DNA from: Cruorifilaria tuberocauda | Taxonomy: Eukaryota; Nematoda; Chromadorea; Rhabditida; Onchocercidae | Reading direction: 5' to 3' | Assembly (NCBI GenBank): GCA_013365365.1 | Contig: JABVXU010000363.1 | Location: forward strand, 1-55,562 | Length of the DNA: 55,562 nucleotides | Shown: positions 1 to 11,925 of the stretch, one piece after another | Numbering within the stretch: position 1 is the stretch's first letter | Layout of the letters: each line of letters opens with the position of its first letter | Translations under genes and position numbers: made by a program | The notes under the pieces: model-generated | Database searches by the model: none | Seen by the model: the letters and a program-made list of their open reading frames with translations, nothing else | What the model was told of the DNA's origin: nothing

Positions 1-3000
1 TTTGCTAAAAATTTTTTTCTTTTTTTAGAAAAAAATTTTATTACAAATTTAACGAAAGCATATTATCGCAAAAAAAAAGAAAAGCATTCTTTCATTTATT
101 TTAATTTCAAAAAAAAGAATAATTAAAATTTAAATAACGATTTTATTCATTTTGAAAAACGAAGAGGACAAACTTGTATGATACTTTCGATCGTACCATA
201 AATCCGTAAGTACCATAACATTCTGCGTTAGAGTACCGGTTTTATCAGTTGCAACCACAGTTGTAGCACCAAGTTCATCAATAATATCCAATTTTTTAAC
301 ATAAACATTCTTATTAGCTAATCGTCGACCACTAATTGCCAATTGTGATATAACGATTGCTGGTAAACCTTGTGGGACGTTTGCTACGATGATAATCAAA
401 AAACCAATGATAAAATGATCCAAAACATTTTGAAAACTGAAAAAAATAAAATATATTATATTATTTAAGGTTATAACTCAATGAAAATATATTTTAAAAT
501 ATTTGAATAATAAAATATTTGAATAATAAAGAGAAATTTAAAATATTTGAATAAATGATGTATTTTAAAATATTTAAATAAACTTATGTATATTTTGAAT
601 ACATTTATAATATTTTGAAGTATATCGGTACTTAACTCGAAATTGAACAGTAAATGTAACTTATACTAATCAAAATACACATCTTCCATACATTCCATTG
701 CATAAAAGTAAACATTTCACTTCATTGTAACTATTGTAAGTAATAAAGGTATATTTTGAAATATTTAAATAGTAAAGGTGTATTTTAAAATATTTAAATA
801 ATAGAGATATAAAGGTATATTTTAAAATATTTACTGAAAAATATATTGGAGAATAGAAAGGTATATTCTAAGATATTTAAAGACATTTTATGAAAAACAT
901 ATTAGTTTTTTTTTTTGCAAATTTTTAACTCAATATTTTACTCAATATCTTACTTAATATTTTACAGGTAAAATTTTTGCAAAACTTATTATTTTAGATT
1001 ATAAATAAATCTAGTAGAATTTCAAGTATTTATTCTTGAATTCTGAAATTTTACAAAGATTTAGAGGAAGAAATATGGACGAACTTATTTATGCAAATTT
1101 TTAACTCAAATATTTTTAAGGTAAGATTTTTACAAAAGAAAACTTACTACTTTAGAGAGTAAATAAATTGGGTAGTATTATTTAACAGAATTTTTTAGCT
1201 TATAAATTTTATAAAAAATTTCGAAGAAGAAAAATAACAGACGAACTTATTTATGATACTACCAAACATAAAGAACATTGTTGCCATAATCAAGGCTAAT
1301 ATTGATATAAAATTAACAAATTCATCAATTTCCATTTTTAGCTTGCTTCGTGTTTTGCTGGCTCGTTGATGAATGTTTATAATATAGCCAAGAACCTGGA
1401 AAAAAAAGGAAAATGAAATAATGAATTTGCTTAATTTAAATAAGAAAGCTTATTATGCTTATTGTAAAATTGCAAATAAGAAAGGAAATGCTAATTACGC
1501 TTATCAATATGCTTACATCGTGCTTATTAAAATAATTAATACAAAATGTTAAGAAAGAAAATGCTTAGCATGCTTATCAAAATGCTTTTATTATGCTTAT
1601 TATTAAATGATAAGAAGGGAAATGCTTATCATGCTTGTCAAAATGCTCTTATTATGCTTATTATAAAATGATAAGAAGGGAAATGCTCATCATGCTTGTC
1701 AAAATGCTCTTATTATGCTTATTATAAAATGATAAGAAGGGAAGCGCTTATCATGCTTATCAAGATGCTCTTATTCTGCTTATTAAAATGCTTATTATAA
1801 AATGATAAGAAGGGAAGCGCTTATCATGCTTATCAAGATGCTCTTATTCTGCTTATTAAAATGCTTATTATGAAATGATAAGAAAGGAAATGCTGATCGT
1901 GCTTATCAAAACGCTTATTATAAGATGATATGAAAGGAAATGCTAATTATGCTTATCAAAATCCTTATATTATGCTTATCAAAATATTAATTATAAAATG
2001 AAATTTAACAGAATAAGGGAGGAGAAAAACAAAAAACTTAAATTACCGTATATTTTCCAGTTCGTACAACAATTCCAATTCCATCACCTTCAAGACAAAA
2101 CGACCCTTTAAATGCAACATTTCGTGCTTCAAATACTGATGGATATGTTGTAACAACTTCATGCGTATAATCATAAACTTCCTTATCACCTGGATTATTA
2201 AATCAATTCAGTATTTATAAACTATAATAAACTAGAATTATCAATTATCAAATACTGTTAAATGTTGCGAATAATAGAAATAATACCTGGTAAATTCAAT
2301 ATTTAATCAGTTATACTTATAGTAAACTAGGATAATCAATAATCAGATGTTGAGAATGAAAGAAGTAATATCTATTTTTATTTTTACTTAGTATATTGAA
2401 ATTTTTTCGCTGATAGTTTTTTGATTGTTCTATTAGTATTACAGAATAATCGGGCAACAACCTTATGCGTATAATCATAAACTTCCTTATCACCTAGATT
2501 ATTTAATCAATTCAATACTTAATCATTCATATCTATAATAAACTACGATTATCAATTATCAAATACTGCTAAATGTTGAGAATAATAGAAATAATACCTG
2601 ATAAATTCAATATTTAATCAGTTAATCAGTCATTCAATCAGTTAATCAGTTAATCAGTTATATAGTAAAGTAGGAACACTCTTATCACTTGCATATCTAC
2701 ATGATTATCATTGATTTCCTTTGTTGTATTTCTAGATGATTTATCATTTGTTATAACGATTCTTTGTTCATGTATGGCCCAACGAATAAAATATTTATAC
2801 TGTTTACTAACTGATCTAAGAAGGAGTAATTTTCCTATGCAACCTAATTAAAATCGTTTAATCAATTATATTCTCCTGATCTATAACTCATTCAACTCCT
2901 TATCAATTCCCATGCAAAATATGAAATGGTTACTTTAATTATTAATAATCAATGATACTATAATTCTATCAATACTTTTATTGATTTATCTCGCTTACTG

Positions 3001-6000
3001 ATACTATAATCATATAATACTATCACTATGGAATAAAACTTTATAATAAATCTTACTCCAAAATATCAAAGTATCTTTTTAAAATTTTTACAATTAAAAA
3101 AAAAAACAATCACAAAATTACCATTTCATATTTAATTTAACTGATGATGAAAAAGTTTCATAGTAAATAATCATAAATAATAATTAATTATTGATATTGA
3201 TATTGATAAAAGTAAATAATCATATTGATAAAAATCTAAAAGATCAGGTAAACCTGTTACAGCTGATGTTTCGATTCTCAAACCATTTGATTGTAAAATG
3301 CGTATATCAGCAGGTATAACAGCACCAGCGGTTATTATCACTAAATCACCAGTAACCAATTCTTCTTCTCGTATCTGTTGTTTTTTACAATCTCGAATGA
3401 CAATACAGGATGTTGGAAGAACTGCTTTCAGGTCACTAATTACCTGTAATTTTATAAGAATTTTCAAAATTTTAATAAACATTTTAATAAAACATAGAGA
3501 TAATATTTTAAATTATATCATTAAGTGATAACTTAATGATTGATAACAATTGATCAAAAAACTGTAAGCAATACAGTATAATAAAACATTACAGTATGAG
3601 ACGTTACAATATAATAGTTACGGTACGATAGAACGTTACAGTATAATAGAGTTACAGTATCATAAAATGATGGCAATTAATTGATCTTTGAACATGTACG
3701 CCTTACATTTATGATTATTCGTTATAGTTAAACTTTAGTTAAATTGTCATTAAAGTGTTAGTTAAATTACTTGATTCATTCTCAATAAATTATAAAGTAA
3801 TGTGAAGAAGAAGAAATAAATTAGAATAAATAACTTACTTGAATTGTTTGTTTTTCCTGATAAAATGTCACAAAACACATAAGAATAACGATTAAAATAA
3901 GAATTAACGTGCAATAAAGATTAACAGGTTCATTGTTTCCATGCATTAAATGAATTATGTAAGTTGCTAAGCTAAGAATTGCAGCACCTGAAATTAATTA
4001 ATATTATTTCAAGTACTGTAAGTTACTTTACCATCATTTAATGCTATAATTACTATAATTATTATAAAAAATTATCATGAAAATTATTATCAAAAACTAT
4101 ACCAGAATCACTATAAAAATATTAAATAGAAATCAAAATTATTTAAAAAATGATAATAATGCTATAATTCTATTATTATACATAATATTGAAATAAAAAT
4201 ATTAATATAAGCTAAAGTAATCAAGCGAAGATTAACTTTTAAATACAGACATCATCTATTTTCCTATTACTGTATTAATAATGATAATTATGATAATTAC
4301 AAGTAATTAGTACTAAAAAAAAAAATAAATCAATACAAATTTCACCTTATATCATATATTTCCTAATATCTCAATAAAAAATAAAAGTAACTAAATTAAA
4401 TAAGTAAATGGATATTGGAGCAAAAGATAAGATATAAATGGTTGGAATGAACAAAGTTAATGATAATATCATGCAAATAAACTAAGCAACATGTAAAACT
4501 TAGTAAGTAAGTAATCAAAAATAAGATGATAATAACTATTTAATTTCATTTTCTATAACATATTTAATTAACTTTTTAATTTTAATTAAGCAATAACATT
4601 TGTCGAAATTACCATATCTGTTCGTCGACAGTTCAAACTGTCTTCTGAACAAACCATACAAGCAAATGAAATAATCTAATAACTGCATAATTTAATTTAA
4701 TTCAATTTATCTGATCTTCATTATTTAATTAATTAAGTTTGTGCAATTTATTTACAATTTAAGAATATTCAAAGGAATGGGAAAGAAAGAATTAATTTGT
4801 TTGTTTCGTCAAGTTTCAAATATTTACATTTAAATATTTAATTATTTAATTACCATTGCACATGTGAAAAATAGCCAATGAATTTATGTTATTTTAATTA
4901 ATTAATCAAGTTCAAGTAATTATTTACAATTTAAAAATATCCAAAAGAATGGAAAAGAAAGAATTAATTTGTCTGTTTTTCCAACTTTTCTCAATATTTA
5001 AATTTAAACAATTAATTAATTAACAAATAAATAAACGTCTGATAGTTTTTTTAGTAAGTTAAGTAAGTATAAGTAAATAATTTTTATAAGTAAATAAGTA
5101 AGTATAAGTAAATGATAAATAATTTTTTTTAAGATTAAATATAAGAGTTTATTGTAAGAAGAAGTTTCCTTGATAAAATGTTAATAACAACATTTCATGC
5201 AGCGCACAAATGCTTCGTTTTTTTTTTGTCCGTTTGCTTTTTTTAACGTAAAATAGAATTGTTTTAAAATTTAATGAAATTTAATCATTCAGAAATCAAA
5301 AAAGAAAATAAAATCAAATGTTGCACAACAATATTAATTTGTCAATAAACAAATGGCAATTTGAAAGAAAAAAAAAGATTTCATTTTTTTGTAAATAAAT
5401 TATTTGCATTTGCAAGAAAATAAGAGAAGATTGGAAAAAAAAAGAAAATGAAATACATTTAAAATCTAAGAAATTTAAATGTACTTGACAAAAATATTAA
5501 ATTAATGATTCAACCATATTTAAAATCGAACAGATTAAAATGTATTTAATGAAAATGTTAAAATAAAGATTAAAACACATTTGAAATCGAAGAAATTAAA
5601 ATAATAAAAATATTAAAATAGAGATTAGGATATATTTAAAATTGAATAAATTAAAATATACCTAATATAAATATTAAAATAGAGATCAAAATATACATTT
5701 AAAGTGGAAGAAATTAAAATGCACTTAATAAAAATATTAAAATAATGATTAAAATATGCTCAAAATCGAGGAAAAAATGTTTAGTTATGAATAATTTCAT
5801 TTCTTTTCCAATAATTTTCTAAATTTTCGGAGATAATTTAAGTAAATTGAAAATATTTGAATAGAATTTTATGTTTCACTTAAATTAAATTTTGAAGAAA
5901 TTTGAAAATTATTTATATATTTTTAATTTGCAGTGCAAAAAATATGGAATTTTTTGAACCTTTAAAAATTAAATTTCGATATTAAATCTAGTAAGTAAAC

Positions 6001-7116
6001 AATTATTTCATTGAAATACTTACCAAGAAGTAATAACCATAATCGATATGAAAACTGGCGCATAAATAATTTGACGTTGTTGACTTTACGTGGACATTCG
6101 ATGATATTAGCGCCACCATCACGTAAACGTTTACTTAAAATTGCATAACTTAATTCGATCGAACTAATTTATGAAAGAGAGTTTGCTATTACTATTTATG
6201 ATGATTTATCCTTATTTTTGTCATCGTTTAACCTAATATTATAAATACTAAGAACCTCTAAACCTATAAACCAATATTATAAATAATACTATAAACCAAT
6301 TGATAACGAATACTGATATCTGATTACTTTCAAATTTTATTCTAAAAATTTAGAAAGACAAAAAGAGTAACTGCAATTGAAGTCTGAAAGATACGACAAT
6401 AACTTACTTTTCATCCTCATCATATCATTCAAATTTTAAACGTACGTGAACAATACTTCCAGAATTTTTTTCAATTTAAAAAATATACCAAATAAATAAT
6501 ATATAGTATGAATGAGGAAAAAATTGAATGATAAATTCAAAATTTCTTTCTATTTTTAAAAATACTGTTCGATAGTCTAGTCACTGTTAATTCTGTAAAT
6601 TTATTAAAATACAGTAATCATTCATGCCAATTATCGTAATTAAATCTAATTCGTCATTATGCTAATTACCATAATTGTATCATAGTATCAAATCATAATT
6701 AATTCATTGATCAATTGATTTATTAATTCATTTATTTAATTGATTATTGATTATTCACTCCCATTTATATTTCATTTCTTTCCTTTTATTGAAAATTATC
6801 ACTTAAAATTTTAAAAAGAATTTTTTAATTTAAAAAAAAAAAGAGCTATTACTGTAAGATTTACTGTAAAATGAAATCACATCACAATTCCATTATTTTT
6901 CTAACCGTGCTTCAATTGAGCTTAATCCATCACTTCGTTCCGGATATCTTGGATGAATACTTGAATCGGAATAAATATCTCTAATTTGTTCAACCGTTAA
7001 ATGATGCTCTACAAACGACTCAACCAGGTTATTACGACATTCCTCTTCACGATTATCTCTATCTTTTGGTTTCATCAATTTTTGTCGATTGAAAAAATTC
7101 CACCATTCCAATCCAT
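1..7116 (-). CDS. Na+/K+-ATPase alpha-like P2C P-type ATPase (CATP-like), partial, 5' part only
   Basis: Seven exons read right to left with consistent phase: 7116-6906, 6163 (or 6148)-6024, 3987-3839, 3443-3254, 2189-2047, 1395-1247, 436-174. They give, in order, the N-terminal cytosolic segment (GLEWWNFFNRQ..., ...SDGLSSIEA), the LRDGGAN motif, M1-M2 (ending FVTFYQEKQTIQ), the actuator domain (VTGDLV, IPADIRI, SAVTGDKE), M3, M4 (IIIVANVPQGLP) and the P-domain phosphorylation site DKTGTLTQN (Asp codon at 244-246). The order matches Na+/K+-ATPase alpha. Known for the family: ATP-driven Na+/K+ exchange across the plasma membrane, usually with a beta subunit. Odd here: PEGL is PQGL and TGES is TGDK, so pumping is doubtful; it resembles the divergent nematode CATP group. 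The remaining P-domain, N-domain and M5-M10 lie off the left edge. The start is unresolved: either an unseen 5' exon joins at 7116, or the ATG at 7075-7073 is used. Confidence 0.9.
471..860. repeat. degenerate A/T-rich tandem repeat (AAAATATTTRAATAA motif)
   Basis: The motif TTTTAAAATATTTAAATAATA recurs with variable spacing, alternating with GTATATTTT. It lies in the intron between the ATPase exons at 1395-1247 and 436-174. No coding signal is visible in it. Confidence 0.6.
1444..1999. repeat. minisatellite rich in TGCTTAT, period about 60-75 bp
   Basis: Roughly eight units contain AATGATAAGAAGGGAAATGC followed by TTATCATGCTTATCAAAATG and CTCTTATTATGCTTATTAT. Two neighbouring units near 1740-1870 are almost identical, which suggests recent unequal exchange. 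The array fills the intron between the ATPase exons at 2189-2047 and 1395-1247. A reverse-oriented copy of the same sequence is at 9735-9895. Confidence 0.85.
2154..2640 (-). repeat. duplicated 3' splice site and exon fragment of the ATPase gene
   Basis: The stretch 2154-2312 holds the 5' end of the exon at 2189-2047, its acceptor and the adjoining intron. It is repeated with few changes at about 2457-2625; both contain ATGCGTATAATCATAAACTT and, further on, TATCAAATACTG and AATAGAAATAATACCTG. The outer copy keeps an acceptor-like TCTAG and the first eleven or so codons, then loses similarity. An exon made from it would not keep frame with the real exon, so I read it as a decayed partial duplication. 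The end near 2640 runs into short GTTAATCA repeats. Confidence 0.8.
3569..3662. repeat. short GTTACAGTATAATA repeats
   Basis: Four or five imperfect copies of ACAGTATAATA / CGTTACAGTATAATAG lie in an ATPase intron. They are low complexity with no coding content. Confidence 0.5.
4690..5020. repeat. two-copy tandem duplication, about 180-bp spacing
   Basis: ATTTACAATTTAAGAATATTC near 4750 and ATTTACAATTTAAAAATATCC near 4922 head two similar stretches. Both continue with GAATGGAAAAGAAAGAATTA-like sequence, then TTGTYTGTTT and AATATTTAAATTTAAA. They lie inside the ATPase intron between the exons at 6163-6024 and 3987-3839. Confidence 0.65.
5450..5770. repeat. tandem repeat, period about 60-65 bp
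   Basis: About five units share AAATCGAAGAAATTAAAATG, TACTTAATAAAAATATTAAA and ATAGAGATTAAAATATA. The array lies in the same long ATPase intron. It is purine-rich on the plus strand and non-coding. Confidence 0.75.
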
Positions 7117-7139
7117 CTGAAAAATTTTATTAATATTAC

Positions 7140-7455
7140 TATTACTTGTACTGCTTTTAGTACTATTATCACTTATAATTATCATTATCATTATTATCAC
7201 TTTTCTTATATTACTTTTATTATTATTATTATCATTATGACAATTATTATTATTATTATCATTTTCTCTTTCAATACCTTCATTCAATGCAAATGAAACA
7301 ATAATAATTCTCTTTTAATTTAATTTTATTTTATTCCTCTCATTTATTATCACTATTACAATTACTATCATTTATTATTATTATCATTATTACCATTTTC
7401 TCTTCCAATAACTTCATTCAATACAAATAAAACAATAATAATTCCCTTTTAATTT
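7140..7455. repeat. ATT/ATC trinucleotide tracts with a flanking duplication
   Basis: Interrupted TTATTATTATTATCATTA runs occur at 7140-7265 and 7345-7400. Each is followed by a similar stretch: TTTCTCTTTCAATACCTTCA then TTCAATGCAAATGAAACAAT at 7263-7300, and the same with minor changes at about 7396-7435. The repeat and its flank were therefore duplicated together. Confidence 0.65.
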
Positions 7456-8071
7456 ATCCTTTCCAATGAACTAATAATAATTTTTAGATTTTTTTTTCGA
7501 AAAAAATCCTTATATATCTGTAAAAATTGTTTCCATAAAAAAAAAGCAAACAAACATTTGGCCATAATCGGTTCAATAATAATAATTATTATTATTTGTC
7601 AAAACAATATTGCCAAGGGGAACATTTGTTGGTAGTATTAATTCGAATAAGTAATCCTGAAATACTGAAATTAAAAAATTAAAATTATCTCAAAGTTTTA
7701 TTTTATCACAAATAAACGTTAAACGAAATGAAATATATCAATCATACTGTTCGTTTTTTATTTTGTCAGCGAATTTGAATGCTTCTTACTTATCAGTGAA
7801 AAAATTTGATAAAGTTGCATATTTGTATAATGCCTGTCTTTTTTTGATTAACTAAGTTTTAAATTAAATTTTAAAACGAAAACATATGGAAACAAAATAT
7901 CTTACACTATATCATATTTCGATTTAAATTAAAGTTTTAAAAAAAATGAGGAAAAATACGACAGAAAAAAAACAGTGATAAACAAAAATTAGTTTAACTT
8001 AAAACTTATGATATTTCTTTCCCTCAGAGATTTATCCATAAATGATTAGATCAGTGTTTAAATCACTTCAT

Positions 8072-8830
8072 CCGTTCATATATGGTTTGATCCGGAATGT
8101 AGAAATACATAGAATTATACATAATCCGGAAAAAAGGAGATGTAAGAAGGAAAAAATTCGATCACATATGATCCGGAATGTAGAAATTCAGCAAACAAAA
8201 TTCATTAAGATAAAATCCAAAAAAAGGAGATGTAGCAGCAAAGAATTCGGTCATTCGATCGCATATGATCCGGAATGTAGAAATGCAGTAACCAAAAATT
8301 CATCCACATAAAATCCGGAAAATGTAAATAAAGCAATGAAAAAATTAGATCATCTATGATCCGGAATGTAGAAATTCAGCAAACAAAAATTCATTAAGAT
8401 AAAATCCGAAAAAAAGAGATGTAGCAGCAAAGAATTCGGTCATTCGATCGCATATGATCCGGAATGTAAAAATTCAGCAAACAAAAATTCATCCACATAA
8501 AATCCGGAAAATGGAGATAAAGCAATGAAAAAATTCGATCATCTATGATCCGGAATGTAGAAATGCAATAAACAAAAATTCACTGACATAAAATGAAGAA
8601 ATAAACAAAGATTCATCCACATATAATCCGGAAAAAGTGATGTAGCAGTAAACAAATTCGGTTCATTCGATCACATATCATCTGGGATATACGAAATGCC
8701 ATAAACAAAAATTCATTCAGATAAATTCCGGGAAAATGAAGATAGAGCAATGAAAAAAAATTTGATCAAATATGATCCGAAATGATACCGATAAATGATT
8801 AATGATTGATCCGAAATGTAGAAATGCAAG
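8072..8830. repeat. satellite-like array with ATCCGGAATGTAGAAAT core, 95-bp unit in 189-bp pairs
   Basis: TGATCCGGAATGTAGAAAT recurs near 8088, 8168, 8267, 8357, 8457 and 8547, then decays (TGATCCGAAATG near 8770 and 8808). Alternate units match best: the block from 8168 (GATGTAGCAGCAAAGAATTC, GGTCATTCGATCGCATATGA) recurs about 189 bp later, giving a two-unit higher-order repeat. An 89-codon plus-strand open frame across it (8042-8311) is a by-product of the repeat and matches no family I know. Confidence 0.85.
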
Positions 8831-9080
8831 CAAATTAAACTCAACCATATATGAATGAGCGGGGGCGGGGAAGAAATGAAACGATCAATAAACTTAATAA
8901 TATATGATATGGAAAATTAGAACCGATGAATAAATAATAATCAATTAAATGATACTACTTTAATTGATAATTTAGTTTAATGATATATAATATTACTATG
9001 ATAAGGAATAAACTTACTAAAAGTTATTCGTCTAGTTGAGAAAACTTTTTATTTACTTTCAATTAATTAACTTTTACAGA

Positions 9081-9345
9081 AGATGAAGAAAAATAAGGAG
9101 AGGAAGCGAGAAAGAGAAAGGAGGAAGAGAGGAGGGATGAAGAAAAAAGGTATGAATTAGTGGTAGGAGGGATTGTAGGAAGGACGAGAACAAGTTCCGT
9201 TCCCGATCTGTGCTAAATATCATCGTATCATCATCATCATCACCTCAATGTCATTCCTCTTGTCGTTAGTTAAATGTTTTATCAATACTATTTGCATTAT
9301 CTCCCTCTCTCTCTCTCTCTCTCTCTACCTCTCTCTCTCTCCCTC
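9081..9345. repeat. polypurine tract followed by CT dinucleotide tract
   Basis: Positions 9081-9190 are almost all purine on the plus strand (GAGGAAGCGAGAAAGAGAAA and similar). Positions 9300-9345 are almost all CT repeats. A second A/G run is at 9396-9440. Such opposed purine and pyrimidine blocks can form triplex DNA. There is no sign of coding. Confidence 0.7.
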
Positions 9346-9609
9346 ACTTATTCACTATTTGTTACACATTTTTGTAAATTACCTTGTAAATTGTAAAAAA
9401 AAAAAAAAGGAAAAAGAAAAAGAAAAAGAAAAGAGAAGAAATTGAGGTACCCATTTAAAATAAAAAAAAAAAAAAAGTTTAAAAATGTTTATTTTAAGAT
9501 TACTTTTGTCTTTTGTCTAGCTTAATTTTTTTTTCTATCTAGCTAAACTTTTGATTTCAATCCTACCAAGAAAAAAAAAAAGAAAGAATTAAAAGGTAAC
9601 AAAAAAAAA

Positions 9610-10170
9610 TGAATCAAATCGTACTTATCAATCAGTTATAAGGTAAATGATAAGAGTGATATTAAGTGATAAAAATCATAAAAATAGATTCGATATCATT
9701 TGCAGAAATTATCACTTAAATTTTATTTGTAAAAATTATCATTTTATAATAAGTATTTTAATAAGCATAATAAAAGCATTTTGATAAGCATGATAAGCAT
9801 TTCCTTTCTTATCATTTTATAATAAGCATATATAAGCATTTTAATAAGCAGAATAAGAGCATTTTGATAAGCATGATAAGCATTTGCATAAATTATCACT
9901 TAAAATATGAATCAACTCTGACATATCAATGAGTTATAAAGTATTAAGATTATAAAATTTTAAGTGATAGAAATTGATTGATCAGATTAGATATTAGAGA
10001 AATATTTCATTTCTAAAAATTATCACTGGAATTTTCATCAGGAAAAAAAGCATGAAACAATTCCTACATATCAATCAGTTACAAAGTATTAAGTGATAAA
10101 AATCATGGAATAGATTAGATATCAGAGAAATATTTCATTTGTAAAAATTATCATTGAAATTTTACCAAAA
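9610..10170. repeat. dispersed-tandem repeat, unit about 100-130 bp
   Basis: Three copies share ATCAATCAGTTATAAAGTAT, AAGTGATAAAAATCATRRAA, TAGATTAGATATCAGAGAAA and TTTGTAAAAATTATCACT. They start near 9628, 9925 and 10,068. A different repeat (9735-9895) sits between the first and second copies. Confidence 0.7.
9735..9895. repeat. reverse-oriented copy of the TGCTTAT minisatellite
   Basis: AATAAGCATAATAAAAGCAT, TTTGATAAGCATGATAAGCA and TTTCTTATCATTTTATAATA here are the reverse complement of the unit at 1444-1999. About two and a half units are present, inside the repeat block 9610-10170. Confidence 0.85.
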
Positions 10171-10734
10171 AAAAAGAGATGAAAAGAAGCAATTTTAAAA
10201 TCATTCAATTTCAAAGAATTTTAAAAATAACTTTTACTTTTTAATTTCCATTCATTTAAAAAAGATAAGTATAAATTCATTTGGAAAGCATCGATAATGA
10301 TTATCGCACCTTCAATTTTTTTATTTATTCATTATCAGATTATATGATATACAATGAATGAAGGAATGATACTATTATTCCATTACCTCTTCTTATCATT
10401 AGTAATTAACAGTGATTAAGCTTAAATCATATAATTTAAATCAAAGTTCAGTTTTAACTTATCAAATTCAATTTCACTTTATTAAATTAAACGGTACTTT
10501 TCTTACGATATTTTTACTTGAAAATGAACCAAAAAAGAAAAAAAAATAAGTAAATAAATGAAATGAAAAAATGGTATAAAATTACAAAATTAATTTATAA
10601 GTGTGATATTTTCATAAGTACAAGTTTATAAGTATAACTTTATAAGTATACTATTTATACTATTTAGTATATTATTTAAAGAATTCATTTAATTACTAAA
10701 GAATTTTAAAAAGTGAATATATCCCTGTATGGTC

Positions 10735-10960
10735 TTTCCTTTGCTCTAATAACCGGATATCGGGAAATTCCCTCAGTGATTATAATATCGTTGTCACGTG
10801 GTCCTCCTAACACCGAGGGATTACCATCAATAAATAGACACCGCGGGATTCCTATCAATAATTAGACACCATAAGATTACTATCAATTTAAGACCGCCGT
10901 ACTATCATTAATAATAATTAAGCAAGCATTACTATCATTAATAATAATTAAGTAATCATG
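10735..10960. repeat. small GC-richer island passing into about 29-bp degenerate repeats
   Basis: The stretch 10,735-10,900 (GTCACGTGGTCCTCCTAACA, CACCGAGGGATTACCATCAA) is clearly richer in G/C than its surroundings. From about 10,820 it becomes units of GGGATTACCATCAATAATTA plus AGACACC, which decay to ATTACTATCATTAATAATAA. I see no open frame, tRNA fold or promoter that I could name. Confidence 0.5.
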
Positions 10961-11539
10961 ATCGATTAGTAACTTAATTCAACTAGGAGCAAATACTGGT
11001 AATTTAAAGTTAGAAAAAGATATAGAGATATTTGTTCGTGATAAGGAATGCTTAAAAAGTATCAATTTAATCAACAAACTAAATAGATTAATGGATATAG
11101 TACTGATGCTAATACTAGCTGATAGCAAATAATAAACTTTACCATAAATTATCTTATCATTAAAAATAACAATATTAAAAGTAAAAGTAAGGGAGAAAGA
11201 GAAAAGATATGGAATAATTCATTTTCTTTATTTTTTTCTCCTATCATCTAAATTTACATTTGTATGATTTTTCTTAATTTCATTTAAATTAAAATTTGCA
11301 TGCTTTATTAAAATTTAGCTGAAACTGAGCTATTGATGGAACAAATTTAATTTTCAACAATTTTCTACAACACCGTTCTATTACTCTTTTAATAGGTTAA
11401 TTACAAATTAATATCTTTGGAAATGATCGGAAGGCGACTTGCTGTTAATGTTATGAAAACTGCTTATTCCTCTGGCAATGTACTTTGATTATGTTTTTTT
11501 AACTAAATATTTTATAGAAAGTCATTTTAAAAATAAGCA

Positions 11540-11925
11540 TGAATAGTATATCCGTACTTGAGTACTTAAATATTGGATGCTAAAAGTACTAAATAAGAAC
11601 AGTATATCCATGCCTGAGTACTTAAATATTAGATACTGTGGTACTCAGTAAGAATAGCATATCCATACGTGAGTATTTAAATATTAGATGCTAAAGTACT
11701 CAATAAGAATAGTATATTCGTACTTGAGTACTTAAATATTAGATGCTAAAGTACTCAATAAGAATAGTATATCCATACTTGAATACTTAAATATTAGATG
11801 ATAAAATACTCAATAAGAATAGTAAGTATATCATACTTGAGTTCATACTTGAGTATTTAAATATTAGATGCTAAAGTACTCAATAAGAATAGTATATCCA
11901 TACTTGAATACTTAAATATTTCCAT
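11540..11925. repeat. tandem repeat, period about 57 bp (GTACTCAATAAGAATAGTAT)
   Basis: About six to seven units contain GAGTACTTAAATATTAGATG, CTAAAGTACTCAATAAGAAT and AGTATATCCATACTTGAGTA. The first units diverge most, and the inner ones near 11,700-11,800 are nearly identical. Confidence 0.85.

Noticed and set aside
8042..8311. An 89-codon plus-strand open frame rich in Lys/Arg with repeated MIRNVEI
   Set aside because: It is the translation of the 95/189-bp tandem array; the internal peptide repeat mirrors the DNA repeat and the frame is lost in neighbouring units.
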